The notes beneath the pieces were generated by a model. That model searched no databases. It was not told the DNA's origin and was given only the letters and a program-made list of their open reading frames with translations. A stretch of 64,000 nt of DNA from Adiantum capillus-veneris (lineage: Eukaryota > Streptophyta > Polypodiopsida > Polypodiales > Pteridaceae), in NCBI GenBank assembly GCA_014529385.2, contig CM043944.1:179867240-179931239 (forward strand). The letters are read 5' to 3'. Made by a program: the position numbers and the translations under genes. This document shows, piece after piece, positions 11,385 to 24,404 of the stretch (position 1 is the stretch's first letter; each line of letters begins with the position of its first letter).

Positions 11385-12760
11385 CATAAGTTGAAGTCCA
11401 AAGAGGCTAAGAAGAAAGAGGTTGGTTCCACTGTAAATGCTAGTTCCACTACAAATGCAGCCATTGTTGAGTCTTTTCTGAAAGGAGACTGTGATGCTGC
11501 TGTTGATGCAGAATAGTGCAAAGTGCATTTACAATCCTGTTGTCTATGATGCATGCATGTCAGTTGTTGCAAATTCACATGTGTGATATTTCAATAGTGG
11601 TGCTACAAAGCACATTACCTCACATCATGAATTGCTCACCTCTCTTGAGTCTCTCCCTCATGCGAATTCGGTCACTTGTGCCAAAAATGCCTCTTATCCT
11701 GTTCAGGGAGTTGGAAAGATTGTTCTTATTACTGCAAATGGCAGTTATTTTACACTTGTTGATGCACTTTATGTACCTGGGATCAAGAAGAATCTTTTGT
11801 TTGTATCTGCACTTGCTAGACTTAGACCTGTAGTCTAATTTGTCGATGACAGATGTACAATTCAGAATCCCAGTTTTGGTGATAAAATTGTTGCATCTGG
11901 CCTTTTGTGCCATGGGCCGTATAAGCTCACTTTGTATGACAAGTGTGGACTAGATTTTGCAAATGCAGTTGCAAATTCAAGGGCTATTTCAGATGCAAAA
12001 TTGTGGCATGCACGTTTTGGACATCTGAATTTTGTCAGTTTGCTGCGTTTGTAAAAGTTTGATATGGTTGCTTCTTTGCCTCCTCTTGAAGCACCTGTCA
12101 AACATGTTTGTGAAGGCTGTATTTTGGGTAAATTATAGCATTCTAAATTTCCAAAGGGTTGTTCAGTTAGGGCCACATGCAGGTTGCATCTTGTGCATAG
12201 TGATGTTTGTGGGCCCATGCAAACTTCATCCTTGGGCAATTACCTGTACTTCGTGGCTTTCATTGATGATTACTCTAGGCATGCATGGGAATTCTCTCTT
12301 AGTTCAAAGTTTTTATGTGCTTCAAATAATTTGTGGCTATGGCTGAAAATGTCTTGGAATGTACTATGGGCACCCTCTATTGTGATCGAGGGGGGGAGTA
12401 TATGTCTCATGAATTTAATGCATTTTTGGCTAGTCGTAGGATAAAACACCAATGTAAAATTCCTTATACGCCTCAACAAAATGGTCTAGCTGAGAAGAAA
12501 AATGGGTCACTTACGGAAATGGTAGGATGTATGGTCAAAAGTCAAGCTTTGCCGCATTCTTTTTGGCTTGAGGCCATCATGTGTGCCACTTATGTACTTA
12601 ATAGGTGTCCTACAAAAGCTTTGTATTCTATTACTCATATGAAGCACGGCATGATAGAAAGCCTTCTATTGAGCACATGCGTGCTTTAGGCTATTTGGCG
12701 TATGCTTTGGTGCCACAAACACAACAAAGAAAATTGGATGATAAGTCTATCAAACGTATT
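11385..12760 (+). pseudogene. copia protease and integrase (broken)
   Basis: The protease region starts near 11590 with NSGATKHIT, where the family has D-S-G-A/S. The codon at 11593 is AAT, so the catalytic Asp is replaced by Asn. It continues to DALYVPGIKKNLLFVS (11760-11810). The pre-integrase block LWHARFGHLNF is at 12001, then CEGCILGK with a stop after it. The integrase core gives HSDVCGP (12195), DDYSRHAW (12265) and CDRGGEY (12381-12401, the second catalytic Asp), then PQQNGLAEKKN with the Glu. Stops at 12052, 12136, 12445 and 12687 and several frame changes interrupt it. Confidence 0.88.
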
Positions 12761-14602
12761 TTTGCTGGTTAAAGTGTTAAAGGTTACAGGTTGTATCATC
12801 TGCAAACAAAGCGTATTTTGGTTTCACGGGATGTAGTGTTTGTGGAAGATTCTATTCAGCCCTTCCTGTCATGTACTAGAGATAGTAATGTAAGCCCACA
12901 AGACATTTATGATACTTTGTTGACTCTTTTTAGTGGTGGAAGTTTGAATGGAAATTCCAATGAGGTAAATGTACAGCCTATGGGGGTTTCCGAAAATGTT
13001 ATATATCAGCGTATTACTGATGCAGATGTACATGATGTACTTGATGAGGAAAGGGCTGAAAATGAGCAGGCTAGAGGTATGCCAAAAAGGCTGGTGCATA
13101 CATTGCATGACAGTAACTGGACACACCTTTGTATAGTCGTACTCGTTCAGGCTTTGTCCATGCATCTTAGTCATCAGATTGTTATGCTTTGGCTGAGTCT
13201 AGCTTACATGATGTTGAGGAACCTCTATCTTTTGATAAAGCACAAAATTTAGAAAATTGGATGGCTACCATGCAATCAGAATATGATGCACTTATAGAAA
13301 ATGACACATGGAATTTATGTGATTTACCTCCTAGCAAAAAGGCCATTGGTAGTACAAAGTGGGTTTACAACTTAAAATGCAAGCTAGATGGTGAGATCGA
13401 TCACCATAAGGCTTGACTTGTTGCAAAGGGTTATGCACAACAAAAAGGAATAGATTATGAAGAGACTTTTGTTCCCACTTGTCGTTTGACTATTGTGCCT
13501 TTTCTACGTGCATTGGTAGCTCATTTTGGTTGGGATGTACATCAATCAAACATTGTTACTACTTTCTTGAATGGTGACATATTTGAGGAGATTTACGTAA
13601 CACAGCCTCGTGGTTTTGTCAAGAAAGGACAAGAGGACAAAGTGTGTAGATGTAAGAAGGCTTTGTATGGGTTGAATCAATCTCCTCGTGGTTGGTATGA
13701 GAAAGCTGACACTCATTTGGTCAAACGAGGCTTTTGTAACAGTCCAAAAAAAAGCACATTATATGTGAAGTGTGAGGGTGATGTACTTCTCATTGTGGTT
13801 CTTTACGTAGATGATTTGTTGATCACTGGCCCAAATGAGAGACATATTGCTAAATTTAAGGCTAATTTGAATGCTTCTTTCAAGATGAAAGATTTGTGGT
13901 TGCTGCATCATTAGTTGGGTATACAATTTAACCAGTGTGATGGTGGTATTGCCTTGTGTCAGAAAAGTTACATAGAGACATTGCTATGTAAGTTTGGACT
14001 TGAGGGTTGCAAACCTATTGCCACTCCCATGGAAACATGTTTGAAATTGAGTCTTCATGATGTTGGTGATCCTACTGATATCACTCTTTACCAATGCCTC
14101 ATTTATGTATGCAACACAAGGCCAGATATTCAGTTTGTAGTCTCATACATTAGCAAATTTATGCATAGCCCAGGGTCTAAGCATTGGCAGGCTATCAAGA
14201 GGATTTTCTGCTACCTTAGTGGCACTTTACATCTTGGCTTGTTTTATCCCAAGGGGGGATCATTGCCGCCCACTTACATGCTTTTTCGGACTCAGATTGG
14301 GCTGGTTGTTTTGACAAGCGAGTGTCCAAAAATGCTTTTTTTTCCGTGCTTGGCAGTTCATGTATATCATGGCTGAGCAAGAAGCAATTTTTGTGGCCAC
14401 TTTGAGTTGTGAGGCTGAGTACAGGGCAGTCTTCACAACTACGGTTCAGTGTGTATGGCTCAGACTCCTTATGGTTGATTTGGGTGTTGGACAAGACACT
14501 ATCTACACTGAGAGTCAAAGCACATTGGCACTTGCAAGGAACCAGTGTGTCAGGGAGAGGCTCTCAGCAGGAGAGATCAAATTGGCTTATGTGCCATCAT
14601 AG
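12761..14602 (+). pseudogene. copia reverse transcriptase and RNase H (broken)
   Basis: 13189-13416 holds the start of RT (NDTWNLCDLPPSKKAIGSTK) and ends in a stop at 13414. 13486-13914 carries the palm with HQSNIVTTFLNGDIFEEIY, KALYGLNQSPRGWYEK and the catalytic YVDD at 13804-13815. A stop at 13912 separates it from 13915-14376, which has the thumb and connection (TRPDIQFVVSYISKFM). RNase H begins in another frame at 14360 with CEAEYRA. The YVDD itself is intact but the reading frame is not. Confidence 0.9.
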
Positions 14603-14796
14603 AAAAACCTTGCAGATCGTTTCACAAAGGCATTGTCTCATGAGAAGTGAGAGGCTTTCCGCAAAGATTTGTGCTTACTCCCCTTTGTGGATTGATCATG
14701 TCCTCAAGTCATGGAACTTCACTTTACTCATGTGCCAGCTCTTGTTCACCGCATCACTCCAGGGGGATTTGTCACCATATACATGTGGTAGTGATG

Positions 14797-14998
14797 TGTG
14801 TGAACACACTACGACCGCCAGGGAATTTTTACCCTCTTTAGGAGGTTTTTGCCCTCGTGCATTGTATATACGCCCATCACTCTAGGGCTATCTATCTTTC
14901 CATTTCACACTAAGTATAATACACTCTCTATTGTGTGCCTTGATCTTCCTTCGTCTTCTCCAAGCTGTTTGTGTTTTCTTGCAACCATAATTCCAATA
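14797..14998 (+). repeat. 3' LTR of copia element
   Basis: Copy of the LTR at 9978-10177, ending TCCAATA where the left copy ends TCCAACA. The preceding 190 bases after RNase H (14603-14796) are the copia 3' leader with no gene. Confidence 0.78.
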
Positions 14999-15422
14999 AT
15001 TTGTTAGGATTTTTGTGGCAAGCATTTCATGATACCCCACTTTGTAGGAAGATGCACTCCAAAGGAAGATGTCTGAAGGCATGTAACTTTGGGAAAAAAA
15101 TTTCTTGAAAGCTTGCCAAGTCCTTGTAGTGAGTGTCTTGGTGGCTATAGACATCCACCACAGGATAGCACTCCCTCTAAGGAAAAAAATGGTGGTTCGA
15201 GAATAAAATTGATCCTTCTTGTGCAAGTGTTCTAGAACTCCTTATGGCTTATGCCCAATAAGACAGAGCGATGAAGACGGGAGCACACCCAATGTGTGAT
15301 GGACAAAGGGTAGGAGTGGTCAATAAGTTCGAGTTCTAGACAATTTTTAAAAAAAATTCTAGTAAACTTTGGTAGGACCGGTATGCTTTCAGAAAAGCAC
15401 ATGCTTAAAGTTTTGATACCAT
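14999..15422 (-). pseudogene. gag remnant and 5' leader of family B element
   Basis: On the minus strand from 15226 the frame reads a typical retrotransposon-gag stretch: FFLRGSAILWWMSI, then TWQAFKKFFSQSYMP (F-L-x-G-x-A-x-x-W-W then W-x-x-F-K-x-x-F). Only about 75 codons survive before the copia insertion. The leader carries the minus-strand PBS at 15410-15421. This gag is what identifies the outer element as gypsy-like. Confidence 0.7.
15410..15421 (-). promoter_or_regulatory. Primer-binding site of family B element
   Basis: The minus strand reads TGGTATCAAAAC, adjacent to the LTR terminus at 15423. It matches the first eight bases of the iMet PBS. Confidence 0.65.
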
Positions 15423-16103
15423 TGTCATGGGGACAGGCACCATGTGTCGATGGAAAAGAGTATACTAAAAAACTTAAAGAACTTCAAATAACAATTGAAC
15501 TTAAAGGGAGACATGATACAAGGCGTGGAGTAGAGGATTTCACCCCAAGAGAGCACTAGCCCCAAACGTTGGCATTCCTTTCAGTATTTCTTTATATTGC
15601 TTGAACTCAATACACTTCTGGTACTCCATCCTCTGCATCTTCACGCAGAAGCATGCCAAATAATGAGCCATTTTCTCATATTTAAAGTCTCTTGGCCTCT
15701 CAAAAGTAGTTAGATGCAAAGAATCAAACAATAAAGCAACTAGTTCAAAAGCTGACAATGCGTTTTGCGGAAATATGTATATTTGTCATGTCACTAGCAT
15801 AATTTGTGGGCATTTGTACAACTCTCACGTTAGCATATCTGCTTGAAATCTAGACCATCTATACTGCTTCCATGCCATCATACTCCATGTGATTTAGTGT
15901 GTGTGTTGGTCTCGCTTTATTTTGATGCATTTAGGTCCCCTCGATCCCATCAAAAGGGATCCCGTAAGCTGGTGGGAACTCGTCTTTTAAAAATAGGACT
16001 CTGCTTCTTCTTCTTCTTCTAATTTTGCTTCTAATTCTTTTAGGGTTTAGTCCCCTTAGTTGGGGTCTACAAGTCGGCTCCATTCTTCAGTGTCTTGACA
16101 TGT
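15423..16103 (-). repeat. 5' LTR of family B element
   Basis: Direct copy of 8514-9190. The termini TGTCA on the plus strand at 15423 and near 16103 are set by alignment with the other copy and by the PBS. Confidence 0.72.
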
Positions 16104-16469
16104 CAATAGTTTGTGACACATGCCATCTCCCTATACAAGCGACTGGAATCCATGAGACAAGATGCTAACAACTGTGCAGGTGAAGCCGTGGCTCTCACCA
16201 AATTTGTGGTGGTAATTGTTGACATAGATCTTGCGATGGGATCCAAGAACCGCTTCTTGGGGCCAAACAAACCCGAGAAGAGATGTAAAGTCAAACAAGG
16301 AAATGATCTAATAATACATTACCGTCCAAAATCAAGGTTGCACCACCCCTCAAGGTTGCTCAAGCATCAACATAAAATCTATTCAAAGCCCCTATGTCCC
16401 CATAGTAGCAAAGAGATCTACAACAGCGACCAAATGCAAGAATGTGCCAAGTATTAGTAGAATTTTTTG
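16104..16469. other. Unassigned sequence between two minus-strand elements
   Basis: There is a 114-codon plus-strand frame at 16113-16457 and an overlapping minus-strand frame, neither of which I recognise. It may be the genomic or element sequence into which family B inserted. Confidence 0.35.
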
Positions 16470-16829
16470 TTAAAAGAAAAGTCTCCCATGCCTATTGCTA
16501 TCATGCTTCCAAAGTAGAGTGACAAGTTCTACTGGTGGTTGGGAGATGTCGTCTCACCACAAACACAATCCTAAGCATGCATACTTCTTAAATTTTGTGC
16601 ACAATAAAAGAAAGAGAATAATTCTTATAGACAAAAACATTGTTAATTTAAAGTGCATCTTCATTTGCTTACTCTAGTGTAGCATTGTAAGCATTGACAA
16701 GGTTCATATTATCCTTAAGCTAGGTTCCTTGCATCCATATAGAACCTTTAAAAGGATAATTTTTAAACTTAACCAGACGTCATTGGATAATCTTACCATT
16801 TCTTAGTACCTTGTCTTTGTGTTGAAGGA

Positions 16830-18060
16830 TCGATTCGGGTTGCGACACCTCTTCTTGATCTCGATCTCTGGCGGGTCCTCCATTATTGGTTCTTTTGGTG
16901 GTTCTCCTTTCTAAGGCATGAGTAGGCTCACATGGTTAGCATGGTGAATGAGCCAATCATTGGGCAACTTTAACTAATAATCCATCTCATTGATTGGCTT
17001 AAGAATTTTAAAAGAAAGAACCATAGTATCTTTTTGCTAGTTTAGCATAATTCTCTTGGTGGCTCGTAGGATTATTGCCCGTAGTATGCCTTAGAGAAGC
17101 CTTGAGAAAATTTAGCAAGACCCAATCATTTTTCTTAAAGGCTAAGGCTCTTCTAAGTTTATAAGCAGCCACCATGTTTGCCTTTGCTTTGTGATGAATA
17201 TAACCTCTTTAATCTTTGGAAAAGATTCGGCTATATTCATCGTCAGCAGCAAAGATCTTCCCATGTACTTTCAGTGGTAAGGGACTTTTGCATCTTCCCT
17301 CTTTAACCTTGAGAGGTGCTTTCCCCATAGAAGTATGTACAATGTCATTGTACGTATACTCTATAAGAGGTAAGTACTTATCTCATTGAGAACATTTGAT
17401 CTACTTCCATGACATAGGCTTTTAGTAGATTCAAGAATCATTAGATTAGTTATTTCAATTTGGTCATCCGTTTGTGGACGATAGGCCAAAAGAAAAATTT
17501 AATCTACTTCCTAGATTCTCAAAGAGACCCTTCTAGAAATTATTGGTCATTCTAGGATCGTTGTTGGACACTATGGATATTGGCAAGCCATGATACTTAA
17601 AAATTTGAGATCTAAAGAGGGTTTCCATTTAATGTACCTCAATAGTCTTTTTGACAGACATAGAGTGTGTTTTCTTGCTAAGCCTGTCGACTAAAACAAT
17701 CCAAGACTTTGCTTCCCTTGATCAAATTTCAATTTTTTATATACCACACATTTTGAAACATACTCTTGTATATTTACTTTTCATGGTAGACAAAAAAAAT
17801 ACATTTCTACTCCTCAAAGCGTAGATTATTAAATCCCTCTTTGCCCTGCATAATGAGAAGCATGGGATTTATACATGAATTTTTATTGTATGGGTGAGTA
17901 ACACCTAGCCTATTACGGTTTGGAAGATAATCCTTCAAAGTGAATTGTTCTTTTTTTATTCCCTAATGCAAGGCTGTAATTACCTACTTAAAGTCTTCAT
18001 CAATAGCATACTCATCTATCATAAATGATAGATCATTGTGAGTTGCTAAAGACACCACAT
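16830..18060 (-). pseudogene. Integrase of gypsy A2 (heavily decayed)
   Basis: The minus strand can be aligned with A1 6120-7445 throughout: the stretch after ALSKW, the HHCC domain (around 17860-17700), the core (17700-17450) and the tail ending near 16900. No frame longer than a few dozen codons survives, so it is a relic. 16470-16830 is the non-coding 3' leader. Confidence 0.75.
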
Positions 18061-18534
18061 TTACCCTTGGCCGTTTTGAAAGTGCATTGACACTTGATTG
18101 TGCTTGCCAGCAATGTGAGATAATGTGGCCTTAATATTGAATTTCTTGTAGAAAAACTTCACTTTTCTTTTGATTATGAAAAGCTTATTCTCTCTCACAA
18201 CTTGAAAGATTACTTGGAGGTGTCCCTTGTACTCCTCAACAGAATTTGAGTGACCTGAAGACTTTTGTCCATCGTCGATCTGAATGCAGCTGGAGCATTT
18301 GTCAGTGATCGTATTTAGTGCTCTAGAGTCGAGACACGTGATATGTGTCATATTTCTTTTGCACTAAAAGTACTGATGAGCAAATAGAGAGGAGCTAGGC
18401 CTCACCATCCCTTTTTCCACCAGTTCATGCAATTGACTCATGATCTCCTCTTGTTGAGCTTGTGAAACTCAATAAGGAGGTTTATTAGGTGATGAGCTTC
18501 CTGATAGGAGCTCAATTTAATGGTCATCATCCCC
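18061..18534 (-). pseudogene. RT/RNase H remnant of gypsy A2 with large internal deletion
   Basis: The frame at 18351 down to 18061 joins an RT-like start (LDSRALNTI) to a later piece that includes VEEYKGHLQVIFQVVREN. It then jumps directly to LSHIAGKHNQV, the end of RNase H. The RT palm with its active-site Asp pair and most of RNase H are absent. 18352-18534 holds the RT N-terminal leader in other frames. Confidence 0.75.
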
Positions 18535-19083
18535 TCATCTTGGAAGTAAGTCCATAGGGATATCATTGATGAACACATCTTGGAATCCTTTTAGAAAGTT
18601 AGACAAGTCTAACTCTTCTTGATTCCTACCATTCACCTTTGATGAAACATTAAGACCTTTTAGGGACTCTTTGACAAAAATCATGTACGCAGAAACTGAG
18701 CTCTTCATTGATTTATCAAGGGTAAGAGGATTTACAAGTGGTATAGTATGGCCAGACTCATTGATATCTATACACATGTTCTTTCCCCTAAAGGTGAAGT
18801 AGATTCTCCTCTCAGGGAGCTTCATGATGGCAACCATGCGATCAAACCATGGAACCCCTAGGATAGCATCCTCATGTTGGAGAGGAGAGATGAAAAATTC
18901 TTCTTTGTTGGCATAGCTTTGGACATGAAGCCTCAACTTCCCAATCAAGGGAGTAATGGAGGCTTGCTGTCCCTTGAAAGCTGTGTCAGCTGCTACAATA
19001 TCTCCCATCTCAAAAGGTTGAATGCCCAACTTCGTGGCCAACTCTGTTGATATGAAGTTGTGAGTAGAGCCAAGGTCAAACAA
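18535..19083 (-). pseudogene. Aspartic protease of gypsy A2
   Basis: This 182-codon frame is the best preserved domain of A2. The catalytic motif reads FDLGSTHNF, where most family members have D-S/T-G-S. Further blocks are LIGKLRLHVQSYANKEEFF and AILGVPWFD. It is about the length expected for the protease plus linker to RT and ends with LKGFQDVFINDIP, the start of the RT leader. It is intact as a frame but sits in a dead element. Confidence 0.85.
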
Positions 19084-19841
19084 GATGAAGGAATCATGCT
19101 TCCTTACCTTTCCCCAAGCATAGGAGAGAGACGATCCTTTGCAATGAGCATCCTCTTTTGGATCTTCGATGGTGGAATCCCTAGGAGTCTTGCGATGTTG
19201 AAATCCCTAGGAGTCTCATTGCGAGCATTTTTCTTGGGACAAGAATGATAGCCATGTCCTTGCTCCCCACACTTAAAACACTTATGGTCCTTGCAAAAAG
19301 ATCAAAGCTCTTCATGAGGGAGTTTGTTTTTAACTTTGTAAACTCCCTCCTCCTTAGACCTATTTTTGTTGTTGTAGGAAGTGCCTTGGGAAGAATTTTG
19401 GACATTGGTTTTTCCCTTTGCATCATTTTTGTCTTTGCTTTCCATGGGTTTGACATTCTCTCTAGCCCCTTGTTGGAAATTGATGCAGAAAGCAACCATG
19501 GTGTGGTGGATTACTTCGGTAATAGAACCAGACTGTTGGGAGCTGACATACTTGGCAATTTCTTCAGTAATCCCGCACAAAATTTTTGTCTTTGCTTGGC
19601 AAAGTCTATCTTTTGATAGACAGTAGCCTTGAGATGTAAATCCTAAAACTTGTCCACATATTTGTGGATAGAATCATGAGAGAGAAGCCTCAAAATCCGT
19701 CACTCTGTGAGCACTTTGTCCTTTGCATCACTTGCAAGGAATTTCTTCATGATGGAAACTCGTAGAGTTTTCCATGTCTTTGGGGCTTTGTCGTTGCCAC
19801 GAAGGCTAGCCCACCATTGACGAGCCGATTTTTGGAAGTGT
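19084..19841 (-). pseudogene. gag of gypsy A2 (truncated)
   Basis: Starting at 19841 the minus strand reads HFQKSARQWWASLRGND and TWKTLRVSIMKKFLA, the W-W block of retrotransposon Gag that is missing from A1. Downstream are a Lys-rich linker and the knuckle CFKCGEQGHGYHSC (19300-19240) with all four zinc ligands. Frames at 19302-19580 and 19181-19495 are alternative pieces of the same region, so there are frameshifts. The N-terminal part is cut off by the family C LTR at 19842. Confidence 0.85.
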
Positions 19842-21425
<1,584 letters not shown>

Positions 21426-21427
21426 TT

Positions 21428-21464
21428 CTTGAGTTATGTTGTGTTGTTGACCTAGTGGTCAACA
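21428..21464 (-). repeat. Extra 37-bp copy of the family C LTR tip
   Basis: TTGAGTTATGTTGTGTTGTT followed by GACCTAGTGGTCAACA repeats the end of the LTR at 20760-20796 with a few changes. On the minus strand it is the LTR's first 37 bases, lying just upstream of the captured helicase. Confidence 0.85.
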
Positions 21465-23145
21465 CTTTGCTGTCGTATTGGCTTCATCTGTTGCACTGCT
21501 TGTATCTTTGTCGAACCACAACAAGAACTATGATCCATTAGAGCAGACATCTATCATCATAACCATTCATCTTTGGAGATCCTCTGATTACTTTTATGTC
21601 TACGCTTCTTCATTGGGGACTTCTTTGTTCCTGTGCAATCATGTTGTTAGTGTTGTCTGCAGCTTTGTCATTGAAGGCCATTCTGTGACTCGCCATTGAG
21701 GAGAAGTATGCTATGATCTGAAATTGGTGCTCCAATTCATTTGTCAATTGATTTGAGTGGCACTTTCCTTATTGTTGATGTAGAAGGAATATGTACAAGA
21801 GGATGGTGATAGGTGTCTTGAGATTAGGGTCTAAAACCTGGATGACCAAAGGGAAAAAACCCCGGTGGGAAAAAAAATGCCTTTGGTTATGCTCTTATTG
21901 GAGTTGAGCAGTTGAACGTGAAGTACATGTTCATGAAAGGTGAGTGCTTGGGTGAAACACGGAAATAGTGCCTAATGCAAGTGCCAATTATGGGACACTC
22001 TGTATGCATATGAGAAATTTGTCAACAAAAGCATGCAATGCGAAAGAAGGAGATGATGGGTGCTTCAAGGAATAAATGTAGCACATGTGACATCAAAAGA
22101 TGTTTCAAATAGCTTCCACCTTTCCAAGAAGGTTTGTTGATGTAGAAGTTTCTCCACTCATATCTCACTGTGCTCAGTACGTGAGTGTCTTTTGGACCTT
22201 CTCCTTCACTTCTCCAAACTTAAGTACTTAGACTTCGACTCTTTTTCTCACCTATATCAGCATGAGCGACACAACGTAAATATGCTCAACTCTTCCAGCT
22301 TGAGTACGTACCTAGAATAGCTAAGACGCTTAGACCACAGAGAATATTACTTGCAGCTTTGGGACTACACCTCACCCATTTTGTGGCTTAGCTACTTGAC
22401 TCTGACTTGTATGACTTGTCGGTTGCATGTTGACACTGCTTTGTGACAAGTTCTTCGGCTGTTGTAGTGGCTGCTGAGACATACTTTGTGAAGTTTCATC
22501 GTTTTCCTGTACCTTCTTCTCTTTGAAGTGCTCAGGCCTCTTGTCCATCTTTTCTTCATGTGGATTATGGATTTATTTTTTTTCATAATAATAACACAGA
22601 AAAATCTTAAAACAAACTCAACAAAAGAAAAATCATTCAAATAGAAATCTAAATGCTATGTACACTATACACATGTCCCTAGGGCTCATATATGGATTTT
22701 GTCCCCATACTCCTCTGTAACACTATTATGAGGGCTACACTCTTAATTTCGTCAAAAAATTATCACAATAAAAAGCAAAAATTCAATGCATCTCCAAAAA
22801 ACATTGCCCTCTAATAGTCATAATGTTAGGTCCGCATTCAGAATGCCTCCCCCTTCCTATTTGGAGTCATCCTTTACGACAGGGTATCGCAAAGGGTATG
22901 TGTTGTGCTTGGGCAATTAAAAGTTGTGCCTATGCAGGCCTTGTAATGTAGCCCTATTATGCATACACAGTCAATGCATGGAAAAGATTTATGTTGTGCA
23001 AGATGTGGGTATAAACAATTTGCTTATTGGAATTTGTTGGCGAGGCTTCCTATTCTAAGCAATGTAATGGTCTTTGAAGCGCCTGTATCGTTGCTTGATT
23101 GAAGCGACTTGCTCTCTTCTAACTGTACTGTAATCGTAGGAAGAA
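21465..23145. other. Non-coding interior of family C element
   Basis: No recognised gene. Bases 21575-21635 weakly repeat 21373-21430 (GAGATCCTCTGATTAC and GACTTCTTTGTTC shared). Short frames (21478-21699, 22392-22640) match nothing I know. Confidence 0.4.
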
Positions 23146-24120
23146 TTATAAGAATTCAAGCGGCGATGCACTGACAGCATTTTTGTTGTTCATCTTGGGA
23201 CCCATTTCTTTGCGATTATTAGCTGTTTTGTTGCTGACGCTCGTTTGGGAACCCATACTTGCCCGTGCTTCGTTTGTGTTTGAAGAGACTTCTTTGGGAT
23301 CCACCTTTTTTTTTGTGAGAGTCAACAATGGTCTTTGCTTCATCCCTTGTACGTTGGGTTGGGAACGGGATTCAGGCTTTGAAAATTGATACTGTGGTTG
23401 TTTTGGAATCCAAATGAATTCCTGACTTTTTCATGCTTGAATCATATTCTTTGGAGCCCAAACCTGAGTTGTGAAAGCTTGCAATTTTGTGATATTCTTA
23501 CCCGTTCGTGCACGCTTTCCTTGTTTTTGTTTTGGTGTTGGATCTTGTGATTTGTCATTAGATATCTTTGTCTTCTTGATCCATATCTGTTTTGGCTGAT
23601 CTGGCTTTTGGTATCTAGATTTGTCGAGCTTTTTGGCTTTGACTTGATGTCCTGTTTTTTTGACGTGTCATGGTGTTGCTGAAGGGGTTGGGTGATAGTG
23701 ATGGCCTGAGTTGATGATAGGAGACTTCTTGTACTTTCCTTGATTTTTTGGCTGGTAGTGGAAAGTTACTATCTGTTTGCTCGTGGGTGGCAGTTTCTTG
23801 GAGGACTTTTCTAGCCCATTGATTAGAGCATTGCTAGCTTGTTGCTCTGGTCGTTTCCTCCTAGCTGAGCCTTTGCATCCTTATTAGGAGCCATGTATGA
23901 GGATGTTTGTGGTGGCTGTGTCTTCACGGAGGACTTTGGAATCCACTTTTGATGCACTTTATTCGTGTAGCGATGACATTGATTCCCGGGTCCTTGATCT
24001 TCTTGAAGCTCGAAGTGTTCTCAGAGTCATAGAACTCGCCGTCTTCTTCATCTTTTGATTCTCCACATTCTTTGTTTGCTCCTTATTTCGGAGCTTGTTG
24101 ATATCTGGATCTCTTCATTT
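23146..24120 (-). pseudogene. Gag-like basic region of family C element (uncertain)
   Basis: On the minus strand a Lys/Gln/Ser-rich frame contains repeated Trp-x-Pro-Lys-like words (IWIKKTK, VWAPKN, IWIPKQPQ). It then runs into 23343-23146, an S/K/N-rich 65-codon tail. Stops interrupt it. Such basic, low-complexity regions are usual in Gag or Gag-linker parts of non-autonomous elements, but I cannot assign a domain. It lies downstream of the protease in the element's own direction, an unusual place for Gag, so it may be a separate or captured sequence. Confidence 0.35.
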
Positions 24121-24404
24121 TCCTGGATTACACTCACTGCAAAATAAGGAATGACATCATAGCCATTTGCGTCACAAAAATTTGTTGTGGGGAGCATCCT
24201 CCACTGCGCACACGTCTAGAGTAGCCAAGATGTGTTCCCATCAAAAGGCTCTAACTCTTCTTCAGGAAATGGTTCTGGGATATAGTCCTATCCTCTATAA
24301 CCCGCTCTAGGATACATTCCTCAAGTTTCAAGCTACCACATTGTGAAGCTCCACACATCCACAGTTCTTTAGGCTTACCTAACCAAGCTGGAAGTCTGAC
24401 CCTG

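Larger units (their letters stand above)
9978..14998 (+). mobile_element. Ty1/copia LTR retrotransposon, decayed
   Basis: Domain order is gag, protease, integrase, RT, RNase H, the copia order with integrase ahead of RT. It has short LTRs (about 200 bp) at both ends and a PBS just inside the left LTR. All domains are present but are interrupted by stops and frameshifts. It lies inside the minus-strand family B element and so inserted after it. I could not find a convincing target-site duplication because the outer LTR edge is uncertain by some 15 bases. Confidence 0.92.
8514..16103 (-). mobile_element. Non-autonomous LTR element, family B, minus strand, split by copia
   Basis: Two direct copies of a roughly 680-bp sequence (8514-9190 and 15423-16103) begin TGTCA on the plus strand. 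On the minus strand they read as LTRs ending in TGACA. Just inside the right copy the minus strand has TGGTATCAAAAC (15421 to 15410), a slightly diverged iMet-type PBS, and then a gag-like frame. So the element runs leftward with its 5' LTR at the right. Without the copia insertion its interior is only about 1.2 kb with no pol, so it is a non-autonomous or internally deleted derivative. Confidence 0.75.
16470..19841 (-). mobile_element. Ty3/gypsy family A copy A2, minus strand, truncated and internally deleted
   Basis: Read on the minus strand from 19841: gag core, CCHC knuckle, protease, a short RT/connection remnant, integrase and the family A 3' leader. Both LTRs are missing. The right end is cut by the family C LTR at 19842 and the left end stops near 16470 inside the 3' leader. 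It matches A1 in every retained block, so it belongs to the same family. Confidence 0.88.
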
